From NCBI RefSeq assembly GCF_002280785.1, contig NZ_NCEQ01000013.1, positions 62,001 to 126,000 of the forward strand: a DNA stretch of 64,000 bases, written 5' to 3'. Below the pieces are notes generated by a model. That model was not told the DNA's origin. It searched no databases and saw only the letters and a list, made by a program, of their open reading frames with translations. This document shows, in pieces, positions 53,916 through 62,912 of the stretch (position 1 is the first letter of the stretch; each line of letters opens with the position of its first letter). The DNA comes from Brevundimonas subvibrioides (GTDB lineage: Bacteria; Pseudomonadota; Alphaproteobacteria; Caulobacterales; Caulobacteraceae). The position numbers were made by a program, and so were the translations under genes.

Positions 53916-54488
53916 ATGGCCATCCGACGCATCCTGACCATCGACAACACCGCCGACCTGGCGATCCTCAAGCAGGTGTCAAAGCCCGTGGAGGTCGTCG
54001 ACGACGCCCTGCGCGCCCTGATGGATGACATGCTGGAGACCATGTACGACGCCCCGGGCATCGGCCTGGCCGCCGTGCAGATCGGCGAGCTGAAGCGTGT
54101 CGTGGTCATGGATCTGGGCGACGGCCCCCTGCCTGAAGGCGCCGAGGAGCCGGCCGAGGGCGAAGAAAGCCGCGTTCCCAATCCGCGCGCCTTCGTCAAT
54201 CCGGAGATCCTCTGGGCCTCGGACGAGACCTATTGCTACGAAGAGGGTTGCCTCTCGATCCCCGAGTATTTCGACGAGGTCGAACGCCCCGCCCGCGTCC
54301 GGGTCACCCATCTGGATCGCGACGGAAACCGCATCGAGGAAGAGATCGAGGGCCTGTACGCCGTCTGCTACCAGCACGAACTCGACCACCTGAACGGCGT
54401 CCTGTTCATCGACCACCTGTCGCGCCTGCGCCGCGACCGCGCCATGTCCAAGGTCAAGAAGACCATGCGCCTGAGAGAGGACGCCTGA
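53916..54488 (+). CDS. def: Peptide deformylase
   Basis: A 190-aa metalloenzyme that removes the N-formyl group from new proteins. All three motifs are present: [20 protein letters not shown] and [16 protein letters not shown] (the Cys and two His bind the metal). There is an acidic insertion after motif 1 ([20 protein letters not shown]) longer than in E. coli. Followed by a small membrane gene and fmt, a functional grouping because Fmt adds the formyl group. Confidence 0.97.
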   Translation: MAIRRILTIDNTADLAILKQVSKPVEVVDDALRALMDDMLETMYDAPGIGLAAVQIGELKRVVVMDLGDGPLPEGAEEPAEGEESRVPNPRAFVNPEILWASDETYCYEEGCLSIPEYFDEVERPARVRVTHLDRDGNRIEEEIEGLYAVCYQHELDHLNGVLFIDHLSRLRRDRAMSKVKKTMRLREDA

Positions 54489-54706
54489 TGTCCCGCCGCA
54501 AGTCCTACGTCATCGATCCCACCGGCCGCCGTCGCCTGACCCGATCCGAAACGATCGGCATCGGCTCCGTCGCGACCCTGATCGGCGTCGCCGCCCTGGG
54601 CATCATCGCCGGGGTCCTGCTGGACCGTCTGCTGGTGTTCGACGACGCGCTCGACGCCGGCGGCGAATGGGACGAGGGCGGCGGCGTCTCCACCCGCTGG
54701 CAGTAA
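54488..54706 (+). CDS. Small membrane protein between def and fmt
   Basis: A 72-aa protein: basic N-terminus with SRRKSYVIDPTGRRRLTRSE, one transmembrane helix (IGSVATLIGVAALGIIAGVLL) and an acidic Gly-rich tail. Its ATG overlaps the def stop (TGATG), and fmt begins 27 bp later, so it is in the operon. Function unknown. Confidence 0.75.
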   Translation: MSRRKSYVIDPTGRRRLTRSETIGIGSVATLIGVAALGIIAGVLLDRLLVFDDALDAGGEWDEGGGVSTRWQ

Positions 54707-54733
54707 CTGGCTTCTGCGTCTAAAGGCGGCCCC

Positions 54734-55660
54734 ATGCGCCTCGCCTTCATGGGTACCCCCGACTTCGCCGTGCCGTCCCTGGCCGAGCTCATCGCCTCGG
54801 GCCACGAGATCGTCGCCGTCTATTCCCAGCCGCCCCGACCCAAGGGTCGCGGCCGGAAACTGACGCCGTCGCCGGTCCACGCCTTCGCCGAGGCCATGGG
54901 GCTGCCGGTCTTCACGCCGGAGTCGATGAAGGCCCCCGAAGCCATCGAGACGTTCGTCAGCCTCGACCTCGATGCAGCCTGCGTCGTCGCCTACGGCCAG
55001 ATCCTGAAGCCCGCCGTGCTGGAGGCTCCCCGTCTCGGCTGTTTCAACCTGCATGGCTCCCTGCTGCCTCGCTGGCGCGGCGCCGCCCCGATCCAGCGCG
55101 CCATCATGGCCGGAGACCGCGAGACCGGCGTCCAGATCATGCGGATGTCGGAGGGGCTCGACGAGGGCGCGATCCTGCTCAGCGAGATCCTGCCGATCCG
55201 GCCCGACGACACCGCCGCCAGCCTGTCGGAGCGGATGTCGACGGTCGGCGCCACCCTGTGGACCCGGGCCCTCGCCGCCATCGAACGCGGCGGCGTCACC
55301 GAGACCCCGCAGACCGGCGAACCGACCTACGCGAAGAAAATCACCCCCGCGGAGGCCCGTATCGACTGGACCCGTCCGGCCGCAGAGATCGACTGCCACA
55401 TCCGCGGCCTGTCGCCCTTCCCCGGCGCCTGGTTCGAGGCCCCTGGCCCTGACGGCCCCGTGCGCGTGAAGGCGTTGCTATCCTGCCTGTCCAGCGAGGG
55501 CGCAGGGACGCCCGGCGAGTTGCTGGAAGGCGGGCTGCTGATCGCCTGCGGAGACGGAGCCGTCCGCCTGCTTCGCGTCCAGCGCGAGGGCAAGGCGCAG
55601 TCGTCGCCCGCCGACTTCCTCAACGGCTTCGCCCTGCCGGTCGGGACCATACTGGGCTGA
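54734..55660 (+). CDS. fmt: Methionyl-tRNA formyltransferase
   Basis: A 308-aa enzyme that formylates initiator Met-tRNA using 10-formyl-THF. [20 protein letters not shown], the catalytic [20 protein letters not shown] (Asn, His) and [20 protein letters not shown] are present, and the C-terminal OB-like domain follows ([20 protein letters not shown]). In the def-fmt-truA operon; its stop overlaps truA's start by one base. Confidence 0.97.
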   Translation: MRLAFMGTPDFAVPSLAELIASGHEIVAVYSQPPRPKGRGRKLTPSPVHAFAEAMGLPVFTPESMKAPEAIETFVSLDLDAACVVAYGQILKPAVLEAPRLGCFNLHGSLLPRWRGAAPIQRAIMAGDRETGVQIMRMSEGLDEGAILLSEILPIRPDDTAASLSERMSTVGATLWTRALAAIERGGVTETPQTGEPTYAKKITPAEARIDWTRPAAEIDCHIRGLSPFPGAWFEAPGPDGPVRVKALLSCLSSEGAGTPGELLEGGLLIACGDGAVRLLRVQREGKAQSSPADFLNGFALPVGTILG

Positions 55661-56403
55661 TGCCCCGCTACCGGCTGGACATCGAATACGACGGCGGCCC
55701 CTACAACGGCTTCCAGGCCCAGGACGGCCTGCCCACGGTTCAGGGCGCGATCGAGACGGCCATCCACGCCTTCTGCGGCGAGACTGTGCGCATCGCCGCG
55801 GCCGGCCGCACCGACAGCGGGGTCCACGCCACAGGCCAGGTCGCCCATGTCGACCTCGACAAGGACTGGCCCGCCGCCACGGTGATGAACGCCCTGAACG
55901 CCCATCTGATCAGGGAAGGCGTCGCCATCCTCGACTGCCGGGCCGTGGCCGATGACTGGCATGCCCGCTTCTCGGCCACGGGCCGCAAATACCTGTACCG
56001 CATTCTCAACCGCCCCGGCCGCCCGGCGCTGGAACGGGGCCGGGTCTGGCACGTCCGCAAACCGCTCGATGCCGGGGCCATGCAGGCCGGCGCCAACCAC
56101 CTGATCGGCCACCACGACTTCACCACCTTCCGCGACCTGGCCTGCCAGTCGAAGTCGCCGGAGAAGACCCTCGACGTGGCGACGGTCCGACGCGTGGACG
56201 AGGAGGTGCATCTGGTGTTCGAGGCCCGCTCCTTCCTGCACCGCCAGGTCCGGTCCATGGCGGGCACCCTGGTTGAAGCCGGCCTCGGACGCTGGACGCC
56301 CGACGACGTGAAGGCGGCGCTGGAGGCGAGGGAACGTACCGCCTGCGGACCCGTGGCGCCGTCCGATGGGCTCTACCTGACCGGCGTCGATTACGGTTCT
56401 TGA
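55660..56403 (+). CDS. truA: tRNA pseudouridine(38-40) synthase TruA
   Basis: A 247-aa synthase with the catalytic Asp in [20 protein letters not shown], and [20 protein letters not shown] and [20 protein letters not shown] motifs. It isomerises U38-U40 in tRNA anticodon arms. Last gene of the def-fmt-truA group. Confidence 0.97.
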   Translation: MPRYRLDIEYDGGPYNGFQAQDGLPTVQGAIETAIHAFCGETVRIAAAGRTDSGVHATGQVAHVDLDKDWPAATVMNALNAHLIREGVAILDCRAVADDWHARFSATGRKYLYRILNRPGRPALERGRVWHVRKPLDAGAMQAGANHLIGHHDFTTFRDLACQSKSPEKTLDVATVRRVDEEVHLVFEARSFLHRQVRSMAGTLVEAGLGRWTPDDVKAALEARERTACGPVAPSDGLYLTGVDYGS

Positions 56404-56434
56404 CAAGGTTTATGGTGGGGCGGACGCTTCGGCC

Positions 56435-56686
56435 ATGGCGGCGATGAAAATCACCCTTCCAGACCAGATGAAGGCTTGGGTCGAGGCCCAGACCGACGAT
56501 GGTCGCCATGCCAGTTCCAGCGCCTACATTCGCGCCCTGATCCGCAAGGATCAAATCGCCAACATGCAGCGTCTGGTCGATGAGGCGCGAGCAGGCGGGA
56601 TCAGCGACAGGACGACTGATCAAATCTTTGCCGAGGTCCGAGAGCGAGCATTGGCTCACATCGCTGCACGCGATCTGGAAAGTTGA
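56435..56686 (+). CDS. ParD-like antitoxin without toxin (orphan)
   Basis: An 83-aa ribbon-helix-helix protein: MKITLPDQMKAWVEAQTDDG then RHASSSAYIRALIRKD is the ParD/CopG-type N-terminal DNA-binding part, and the acidic/basic C-terminus (SDRTTDQIFAEVRERALA) would normally wrap a ParE toxin. No ParE/RelE gene follows: the next ORF is a membrane protein. It may be a solitary regulator, an anti-addiction gene or the remainder of a lost module. The start at 56444 is an alternative. Base composition is lower in GC than truA. Confidence 0.8.
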   Translation: MAAMKITLPDQMKAWVEAQTDDGRHASSSAYIRALIRKDQIANMQRLVDEARAGGISDRTTDQIFAEVRERALAHIAARDLES

Positions 56687-56713
56687 ACCGTCCGGGCCAA
56701 CGAGGTCGGTGAG

Positions 56714-57268
56714 ATGAGCACGTCACCCAGTTCAAAGGTTGCAGGTCTGCTGATGGCCAGCATCGTTGCTTGGGCTTTGACAACGCTCTTCGATATCGGC
56801 CCGATCATTCTCGGCGCAGCCGGCGAACGTATCATGGGCTTCGAGAATCTGACGCCGATGGACCCTGTCCAACTCCGAAATATCGTCACGCTCTACGCCT
56901 TTTTCGGCTTGCCCGTTGCCGTCGTATTCGTGCCCCTCGTAGGATATCCGATCTGGAAGCGCGCAGAGCGTCATGGCCAGACGACACTTCGAAACGCCCT
57001 TTGGGCGGGAGGGCTAGTGGGCTTGATCCTCGGCTTCGCGCTCGCGGCCTACATCTTCATCTACGGCTTGCAGACGATGGCAAACCCGAACGCCAGTTTC
57101 GACTCATGGACCTACGGCTATCAAACGATGGACGACGGCATGCCGACTGTTCTTGGCTGGAGTTTCCAGCTCATGGATGTTGTGTTTACTGGAGTAACCG
57201 GCGCCTTGGCGGGACTAGCCGCCTGGACGGTTGCAGCGACGATGAACCGCCGACGGAATCCCGAATGA
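56714..57268 (+). CDS. Multi-pass membrane protein of unknown function
   Basis: A 184-aa protein with about four transmembrane helices (residues about 10-30, 58-78, 95-115 and 145-170) and no recognised motif. It is 27 bp after the ParD-like gene and overlaps the DUF72 gene by 4 bases (ATGA). Its lower GC and position next to the orphan antitoxin suggest that the two genes arrived together. Confidence 0.65.
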   Translation: MSTSPSSKVAGLLMASIVAWALTTLFDIGPIILGAAGERIMGFENLTPMDPVQLRNIVTLYAFFGLPVAVVFVPLVGYPIWKRAERHGQTTLRNALWAGGLVGLILGFALAAYIFIYGLQTMANPNASFDSWTYGYQTMDDGMPTVLGWSFQLMDVVFTGVTGALAGLAAWTVAATMNRRRNPE

Positions 57269-58014
57269 CCCACCCCATCCATGTCGGTATCGGCGGCTGG
57301 ACCTTCGAGCCCTGGCGCGGCGTCTTCTATCCGTCGGACCTGACGCAGAAGCGCGAGCTGGAATATGCCTCGCGGGCCCTGACCTCGATCGAGATCAACG
57401 GCACCTACTATTCGACGTTCAAGCCTGACAGCTGGATGAAATGGCGCGACGAGACGCCGGAGGCCTTCGTCTTTTCCGTGAAGGCCAGCCGCTACTGCAC
57501 CAACCGGAAAATCCTGTCCGAGGGCGGCGAGAGCTTCGCGCGGTTCCTCGACCAGGGCCTGACCCTGCTGGGCGACAAGCTGGGCCCGATCAACTGGCAG
57601 TTCATGGGGACCAAGAAGTTCGATCCCGAGGATTTCGAGGGCTTCCTGAAGTTGCTGCCGATGGAGAAGGACGGGGTCCGTCTGAGGCACGCGCTTGAGG
57701 TCCGCAACCCGACCTTCGCCACCGCACAGTTCTATGATCTGGCGGCCAGATACGGCGCCGCCATCGTCTATGCCGTCGACGACGAGGAACCGACCTGGCC
57801 GCAGATCGATGAGCCGACCGCCGACTTTACCTACGCGCGTCTGATGTCCAGCCGCGAGGACGAGCCGACCGGCATGACCTCGGGCGAGCTGGACGCGGTG
57901 GCGCAGCAGACGAGGGCCTGGGCCGAACGCGGCGAGGTGTTCGCCTATTTCATCTCGGGTGCGAAGGTGCGGAACCCGGCTGCGGCGCAGGCCCTGATCG
58001 CCCGGCTCGCCTAG
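57265..58014 (+). CDS. DUF72 TIM-barrel protein
   Basis: A 249-aa DUF72 protein. IHVGIGGWTFEPWRGVFYP at the N-terminus is the family signature, followed by LTSIEINGTYYSTFKPDSWM and FVFSVKASRYCTNRKIL. LRHALEVRNPTF and AYFISGAKVRNPAAAQALIA continue the barrel. The function of DUF72 proteins is not established. It starts by overlapping the membrane gene (ATGA). Confidence 0.92.
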   Translation: MTHPIHVGIGGWTFEPWRGVFYPSDLTQKRELEYASRALTSIEINGTYYSTFKPDSWMKWRDETPEAFVFSVKASRYCTNRKILSEGGESFARFLDQGLTLLGDKLGPINWQFMGTKKFDPEDFEGFLKLLPMEKDGVRLRHALEVRNPTFATAQFYDLAARYGAAIVYAVDDEEPTWPQIDEPTADFTYARLMSSREDEPTGMTSGELDAVAQQTRAWAERGEVFAYFISGAKVRNPAAAQALIARLA

Positions 58015-58125
58015 CCGCGGATTAATTGTAACCGTAGGTGATGCGAATTCGCTTGAACCAGCACGAGCCAGTCCCTTTATATGAAACCGCTGCTGATGCA
58101 GTTATAGATTTTAAGGGGTTTCCCA

Positions 58126-58740
58126 ATGGCTTTCGACTCTCTCCCCGCCCGAGACGTCCCGCTCACTGACGCGGCCCTGGCCCAGGTCTTCACCGAGGCC
58201 CGCACGCGCAACGGCTGGACCGACCGTCCCGTGCCGACCGAGTTGTTGCACCGCCTGTATGACCTGACCAGATTTGGCCCGACGGCGGTGAACAACACGC
58301 CGGCCCGGTTTGTCTTCGTTACGTCGCCCGAGGCCAGGGCGCGCCTCGTGCCGCTGATGAGCGAGGGCAACCAGGCCAAGACCGCCCAGGCGCCGGTCAC
58401 GGTCATCCTCGGCTACGACATGAATTTCCACGATCACCTGCCGCACCTGTTTCCGCATGCGCCGGGCGCCCGCGACTGGTTCGGCGAAGAGACCGGACGT
58501 CGTGAAAGCGCCTTCCGCAACTCCTCGCTGCAGGGCGGCTATTTCCTGCTCGCCGCCCGCGCCCTGGGTCTCGATGTCGGTCCCATGTCCGGCTTCGATC
58601 CGGCGAGCGTGAAGGCCGAGTTCTTCCCCGACGGCGACATCGAGCCGAATTTCATCATCAACCTCGGCTACGGCAACGACGACAATCTCTTCCCGCGCAG
58701 CCCCCGGCTGACCTTCGACGAGGCTGCGAAGATCGTCTGA
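58126..58740 (+). CDS. rutE: Malonic semialdehyde reductase RutE-like nitroreductase
   Basis: A 204-aa flavin nitroreductase-fold protein. [36 protein letters not shown] and [20 protein letters not shown] are typical of the RutE/HadB subgroup, which reduces malonic semialdehyde to 3-hydroxypropionate in uracil breakdown. No other rut genes are near, so a general detoxification role is possible. Preceded by an AT-rich promoter region (58015-58125). Confidence 0.87.
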   Translation: MAFDSLPARDVPLTDAALAQVFTEARTRNGWTDRPVPTELLHRLYDLTRFGPTAVNNTPARFVFVTSPEARARLVPLMSEGNQAKTAQAPVTVILGYDMNFHDHLPHLFPHAPGARDWFGEETGRRESAFRNSSLQGGYFLLAARALGLDVGPMSGFDPASVKAEFFPDGDIEPNFIINLGYGNDDNLFPRSPRLTFDEAAKIV

Positions 58741-58845
58741 CGAATCAGGCGCAACCACGACTTTCCGCGCAACCCGCCACAGGCTAGTGATTTCCCTGAC
58801 AAAGGTTCGGCGCCAGACCGGACCGTCAGGGAAACAGGAACGCAC

Positions 58846-59571
58846 ATGGCTCGAGTGGCTCTCGTCACGGGTGGAACCCGCGGTATCGGAAAGGCGATCG
58901 TTCAGCGTCTGAAGGAAGACGGCATGTCCGTCGCCGCCGGCTATTCCGGCAATGCGGAGGCGGCCGAGGCCACGGCCCGCGAGCTGGGCGTCATGGTGGT
59001 GAAGGGCAATGTCGGCTCCTACGAGGACTGCGCCCGCGCCGTCGCCGACGTGGAGGCCGAGTTCGGCCCCATCGACGTGCTGATCAACAATGCCGGCATC
59101 ACCCGCGACGGCTTCTTCCACAAGATGAGCGCCGACCAGTGGTCCGACGTCATCCGCGTCAACATGGACAGCGTCTTCAACATGACGCGCCAGGTGATCA
59201 ACGGCATGCGCGACCGCGGCTTCGGCCGCATCGTCAACATCTCCTCGATCAACGGCCAGAAGGGCCAGGTCGGCCAGACCAACTATTCCGCCGCCAAGGC
59301 CGGGATGATCGGCTTCACCAAGGCCCTGGCCCTGGAAAACGCGCGCAAGGGCGTCACCGTGAACTGTATCGCGCCCGGCTATATCGATACGGAAATGGTC
59401 GGAGCGATGGACGAGAAGGTCCTGGCCGGCATCATCGCCCAGATCCCCGTGGGCCGTCTCGGCAAGGGCGAGGAGATCGCCGACATGGTGTCCTGGCTGT
59501 CGGGCGAGCGTGCCGGATATGTCACAGGCTGCACGCTGTCGCTGAACGGCGGTCAATACTTGGTCGGCTGA
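58846..59571 (+). CDS. phbB: Acetoacetyl-CoA reductase (PhaB/PhbB)
   Basis: A 241-aa NADPH-dependent SDR: TGGTRGIGKAIVQRLKEDG at the N-terminus, NNAGITRDGFFHKMSADQWS, SSINGQKGQVGQTNYSAAKA (Ser and YSAAK) and LSLNGGQYLVG at the C-terminus, all characteristic of PhaB. It makes (R)-3-hydroxybutyryl-CoA for polyhydroxybutyrate. PhaA and PhaC are not adjacent. The wording GQTNYSAAKAG separates it from FabG. Confidence 0.92.
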   Translation: MARVALVTGGTRGIGKAIVQRLKEDGMSVAAGYSGNAEAAEATARELGVMVVKGNVGSYEDCARAVADVEAEFGPIDVLINNAGITRDGFFHKMSADQWSDVIRVNMDSVFNMTRQVINGMRDRGFGRIVNISSINGQKGQVGQTNYSAAKAGMIGFTKALALENARKGVTVNCIAPGYIDTEMVGAMDEKVLAGIIAQIPVGRLGKGEEIADMVSWLSGERAGYVTGCTLSLNGGQYLVG

Positions 59572-59621
59572 CCTTTTCGCCGCCCAAAATCCGCCGCGGC
59601 TCCCGCGCAACGCTTTCGGCC

Positions 59622-60404
59622 ATGAGTTCAAGGGTCAAGCACGAGACGGCGCGATCGCCGGTCCCGGCGACGATGGCGTTCGCCGTCGTCGTTCTGGCGA
59701 TCATGGTCGCTTCGGCCGCCGAGGCCCAGGTGCGCGGCAACGCCCAGGCCGAGCAGAATCAGACCTTCCAGAACGACAGCCAGCGCGGCCTCCCGGCCAA
59801 CGGCCTCTATGCCTCCGACGTCGGTGAGCGGTTCATCTTCGACGGCCGGGGCACGCGCCCGCTGTTCCGGTTCGAGCGCCGGGAAGAGACCTGGGTGTTG
59901 CGCTCGACGCCCGCGCCGCGCGGCGACGTCATCTATCGCAACGACGGCGGGGCCCAGATCCTGCGTGTCACGCCGGACGGCGGCCTGACCCTCTATACGA
60001 CCCGCACGCCGAACGGCTCTCCGGCCTCGCGCATCGGGGTGGCCCCGCCGCTTGAACTGCCGACGCTGGGCCCGATCCGGCTGTTTACCCTGATGAACCA
60101 GCGCGGCAGTCTGGTCAGCCAGGCCCTGGGCCGGCTAATCGTCGTCAACCTGACGGGCGAACAGTCCGAGGCCCTGATGGTCGACGCCCTGATCGTGACC
60201 ACCGAGGCGGTCATCCGCATGGCCCGCACCCCGACCTTCCGCGACCGTGTCAACGGCCTGCGCAGCATCACTCTGGTCGAGGGCGCCCGCAGCTCCGTGA
60301 CCTTCTCGCGCGGCGATCTGCGGGTCGTGGTCGATCCGCGTCAGGGACAGGCCGGACGGCCGTCGTCCTCCAGCATCATCCAGGCCGTCGCAACGCGGGA
60401 CTAG
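59622..60404 (+). CDS. DUF4908 secreted protein
   Basis: A 260-aa exported protein with signal peptide (AFAVVVLAIMVASAAEAQ). The mature part (FIFDGRGTRPLFRFERREET, IYRNDGGAQILRVTPDGG, PTFRDRVNGLRSITLVEGAR) matches DUF4908, a family known mainly from Caulobacterales. It is rich in beta strands. Function unknown. Ends 4 bases into the convergent gloB gene's end region. Confidence 0.8.
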   Translation: MSSRVKHETARSPVPATMAFAVVVLAIMVASAAEAQVRGNAQAEQNQTFQNDSQRGLPANGLYASDVGERFIFDGRGTRPLFRFERREETWVLRSTPAPRGDVIYRNDGGAQILRVTPDGGLTLYTTRTPNGSPASRIGVAPPLELPTLGPIRLFTLMNQRGSLVSQALGRLIVVNLTGEQSEALMVDALIVTTEAVIRMARTPTFRDRVNGLRSITLVEGARSSVTFSRGDLRVVVDPRQGQAGRPSSSSIIQAVATRD

Positions 60405-61129
60405 ACGGCGAACGAATCCTTCGCTGCGCGACGCCGGGCGAACTCTTCCGCGTTGCCGGCGGTCAGGAACGGATTGAGGGCCCGCTCGATCTTCATGGTC
60501 GTCGGCACCGTCGGCTCGCCCCGTTCGCGCGCCGCGAAGATCGCCCCCGCATGCGCCCTCACCTCCAGCCGATCATCAACACTGAGGGTGAAACGGGCAT
60601 TGGCCGCCGTATATTCGTGCGCCCCGTACAGCACCGTCTCGTCGGGCCAGCCCAGCAGACGGCTCAGGCTGTCCCACATCTGCTCCGGCGTGCCTTCGAA
60701 CAGCCGCCCGCAGCCCAGCGGGAACAGGGTGTCGCCGGTGAAGGCGATGGCGTCCGCCGCCGAACGGAAGACCACATGGCCCAGCGTGTGACCCGGCGTC
60801 GCGGTCACATGCAGGGGCGTGGCGCCGATCATGACCATGTCGCCCTCCTCGACCACCCGATCCAGCGGCGCGACCTTTCGCACCTCCTCCGGCCCCCAGA
60901 TGTCGCAACCGGTCTCGGCCTGAAGCCGGGCATTCCCCTCGGTGTGATCGGGATGCCAGTGGGTATTGATGATCCGGTCCAGCCTGCCCCAGCCGAGGCT
61001 GGCGATCCCGTCCAGGATCACCTGGGCGTCCGGCGTGTCGATGGCCGCGACCGTCCCCGTCGCCTCGTCCCGCGCCAGGAAGGCGTAGTTGTCGGTCCGC
61101 GCCGGAAACAGGTGAACGGTCAGGGGCAT
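60401..61129 (-). CDS. gloB: Hydroxyacylglutathione hydrolase (glyoxalase II)
   Basis: A 242-aa metallo-beta-lactamase-fold enzyme with the metal motif NTHWHPDHTEGN, later His/Asp ligands in VTATPGHTLGHVVF and FTGDTLFPLGCGRLFEGTPE, and the C-terminal substrate domain (YGAHEYTAANARFTLSVD). It hydrolyses S-lactoylglutathione to lactate and glutathione in methylglyoxal detoxification. Divergent from the methyltransferase gene; the two starts are 46 bp apart. Confidence 0.95.
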   Translation of the reverse strand: MPLTVHLFPARTDNYAFLARDEATGTVAAIDTPDAQVILDGIASLGWGRLDRIINTHWHPDHTEGNARLQAETGCDIWGPEEVRKVAPLDRVVEEGDMVMIGATPLHVTATPGHTLGHVVFRSAADAIAFTGDTLFPLGCGRLFEGTPEQMWDSLSRLLGWPDETVLYGAHEYTAANARFTLSVDDRLEVRAHAGAIFAARERGEPTVPTTMKIERALNPFLTAGNAEEFARRRAAKDSFAV

Positions 61130-61175
61130 GGGTCGTCCTTGGTTCGGTAAGCCTCATCGCCATATAGTCAGGACC

Positions 61176-61955
61176 ATGCGCCGCGCCATCGAAGACCTGC
61201 GATCCTTCTACGGCGAGCCGACCGGTGCGCTGGTGCGTCGGCTGCTGGCGAAGCGGCTGGAGGATGCCTGGGGCGAGGCGCCGGGCTGCGACGTGCTCGG
61301 CATCGGCTACGCGACGCCCTGGCTGGACGCCTTCGTCGGCGCCCGCCGTGTCATCGCCGCCATGCCTTCGGGCCAGGGCGTCGAGGTCTGGCCCGCCGCC
61401 GGGCGCAACCGCACCCTTCTGGTCGACGACAGGCGGCTGCCCTTCCCGGCCGGATCGTTCGACCGCGTGCTTCTGGTCCATGCGCTGGAGGAGGCGGACG
61501 ATCCCGCCCAGCTGCTGACCGAAGCCGTGCGCGCCCTGGCCCCGGCCGGACGGATTATTCTGGCCGCCGCCGCGCGGGGCGGGATGTGGGCCCGGGCCGA
61601 AAGCACCCCCTTCGGCCACGGCCGCCCCTTTACCCGGGGCCAGCTGGAACGGCTGGTCCGCGCCGCGGGCCTGGAGCCGACCGCCTGGTCCCAGACCCTC
61701 TATGTTCCGCCATGGACTCCGCTGCTGGGCCTCGCCGACGGGTTCGAACAGATCGGTCGCCATATCGCGCCGGGCGCCGCCGGGGTGATTCTGCTGGAGG
61801 CGACCCGTCAGGCCTACGCCCGCATCCGTCCCTCGGGCGCGACCCTGCGCGTGCGCGCCGAGGCGCCCGGGCTACAGCCCCAGCCCGTCACGCGTGGACC
61901 GATCACGCGTAATCCTCTGTCTCGAAGACTGGATACAGACGCCGAACCTCTTTAA
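61176..61955 (+). CDS. Class I SAM-dependent methyltransferase, substrate unknown
   Basis: A 259-aa methyltransferase. CDVLGIGYATPWLDAF replaces the usual GxGxG motif I, and SFDRVLLVHALEEADDPAQL is motif II/III of the class I (methyltransferase 11) fold. It is often beside gloB in alphaproteobacteria, but its substrate is not known. A short gap then leads to the SixA-like gene on the same strand. Confidence 0.85.
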   Translation: MRRAIEDLRSFYGEPTGALVRRLLAKRLEDAWGEAPGCDVLGIGYATPWLDAFVGARRVIAAMPSGQGVEVWPAAGRNRTLLVDDRRLPFPAGSFDRVLLVHALEEADDPAQLLTEAVRALAPAGRIILAAAARGGMWARAESTPFGHGRPFTRGQLERLVRAAGLEPTAWSQTLYVPPWTPLLGLADGFEQIGRHIAPGAAGVILLEATRQAYARIRPSGATLRVRAEAPGLQPQPVTRGPITRNPLSRRLDTDAEPL

Positions 61956-61965
61956 GCGCGGGCCC

Positions 61966-62478
61966 ATGCACCGCCTGATCCTGATGCGCCACGCCAAGAC
62001 CGAGCGGGCCGCCGAAAGCGGCCTCGACCGTGATCGCGCCCTGACGCCGCGCGGCCTGGACGACGCCGCCCTGATGGGCCGTATTCTGGCCGACAAGGGC
62101 CTGCGGCCCGACCTCGCCCTCGTGTCCTCGGCCACCCGGACGCGACAGACCTGGGAGGCGATGCACGACTCGCTCGGGGACGTCGAGGTCCGCATCGAGC
62201 CCCGTCTCTACGACGCCACCACCGACACCATCCGCCGCTTTGTCGAGGATGCGGAGGACAAGGCGGGTTGTTTGCTCGTGATGGCCCACAATCCGGGCGT
62301 CCAGTTGCTGGCCATGGAATATCTGACCGAGAGCGCCGCCTCCCCGTCGGTGCTCGACCGGATGGCGGGTGGTTTCCCAACGGGCGCGGCCGCCATCTTC
62401 GAGATCGATGTCGCCGGTCGCTGCGCCTACGACGGCTTCCTCACGCCCAAGGCCTTCGGCGGCGGGGCCGAGGACTGA
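61966..62478 (+). CDS. SixA-like histidine phosphatase
   Basis: A 170-aa member of the histidine phosphatase superfamily: catalytic LILMRHAKTERAAESGLDRD (RHA), SSATRTRQTWEAM and the second His in VMAHNPGVQLLAMEYL. SixA removes phosphate from phosphohistidines on HPt/PTS proteins; substrate here is unproven. Its stop overlaps the next start (TGATG), suggesting coupling. Confidence 0.9.
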   Translation: MHRLILMRHAKTERAAESGLDRDRALTPRGLDDAALMGRILADKGLRPDLALVSSATRTRQTWEAMHDSLGDVEVRIEPRLYDATTDTIRRFVEDAEDKAGCLLVMAHNPGVQLLAMEYLTESAASPSVLDRMAGGFPTGAAAIFEIDVAGRCAYDGFLTPKAFGGGAED

Positions 62479-62912
62479 TGACCGAGACCGTCGCCTACAA
62501 GATCATCGACGCTGCCGAATGGCGCGAGGCTGTGGCCGAGGGCGTCTATGCCGGGTCCGCCTTCGATCTGGCGGACGGCTACATTCACCTGTCGACCGCC
62601 GATCAGCTGGATGAGACCGCGCGCAAACACTACGCCGGGCGCGAAAACCTGGTGCTGCTGACCGTCGATCTGACGGCGCTCGACGACACGACCGTCTGGG
62701 AGGCCTCGCGCGGCGGCGCCCTGTTCCCGCATATCTACGGCCTCCTGCCTGTAAAGGCGGTCACCGAGACTGTGGCCTATTCCTCCCCCATCGGGGGAGG
62801 GGGACCGCGAAACGGTGGAGGGGGCCAACCCCGGACACCGAATCCGGATCGGGCCCCCTCCGTCACGGCGCAAAGAAGCGCCGCGCCACCTCCCCCCACG
62901 GGGGAGGAATAG
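62478..62912 (+). CDS. DUF952 protein with repeat-encoded C-terminal tail
   Basis: A 144-aa protein. Residues about 1-100 are a DUF952 domain: AYKIIDAAEWREAV, SAFDLADGYIHLSTADQLDE, RENLVLLTVDLTAL and GALFPHIYGLLPVKAV. The remaining 44 residues (Gly/Pro-rich, SSPIGGGGPRNGGGGQPRTP and on) are coded by a family D palindromic repeat that keeps the frame open; the stop uses its last base. DUF952 function is not known. The stop is directly followed by the pyrD ATG. Confidence 0.88.
   Translation: MTETVAYKIIDAAEWREAVAEGVYAGSAFDLADGYIHLSTADQLDETARKHYAGRENLVLLTVDLTALDDTTVWEASRGGALFPHIYGLLPVKAVTETVAYSSPIGGGGPRNGGGGQPRTPNPDRAPSVTAQRSAAPPPPTGEE
62779..62910. repeat. Palindromic repeat, family D, copy 2 (in coding frame)
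   Basis: Near-identical to 33204-33337, with the same inverted ends ATTCCTCCCCCAT / GGGGGAGGAAT and the same inner pair GGAGGGGGCC / GGCCCCCTCC. It overlaps the 3' end of the DUF952 gene and ends 2 bp before the pyrD start. Confidence 0.9.

Noticed and set aside
53412-56403. Possible frameshift or truncation in def because of its length
   Set aside because: All three catalytic motifs are in one frame; the extra length is an acidic insertion after motif 1.
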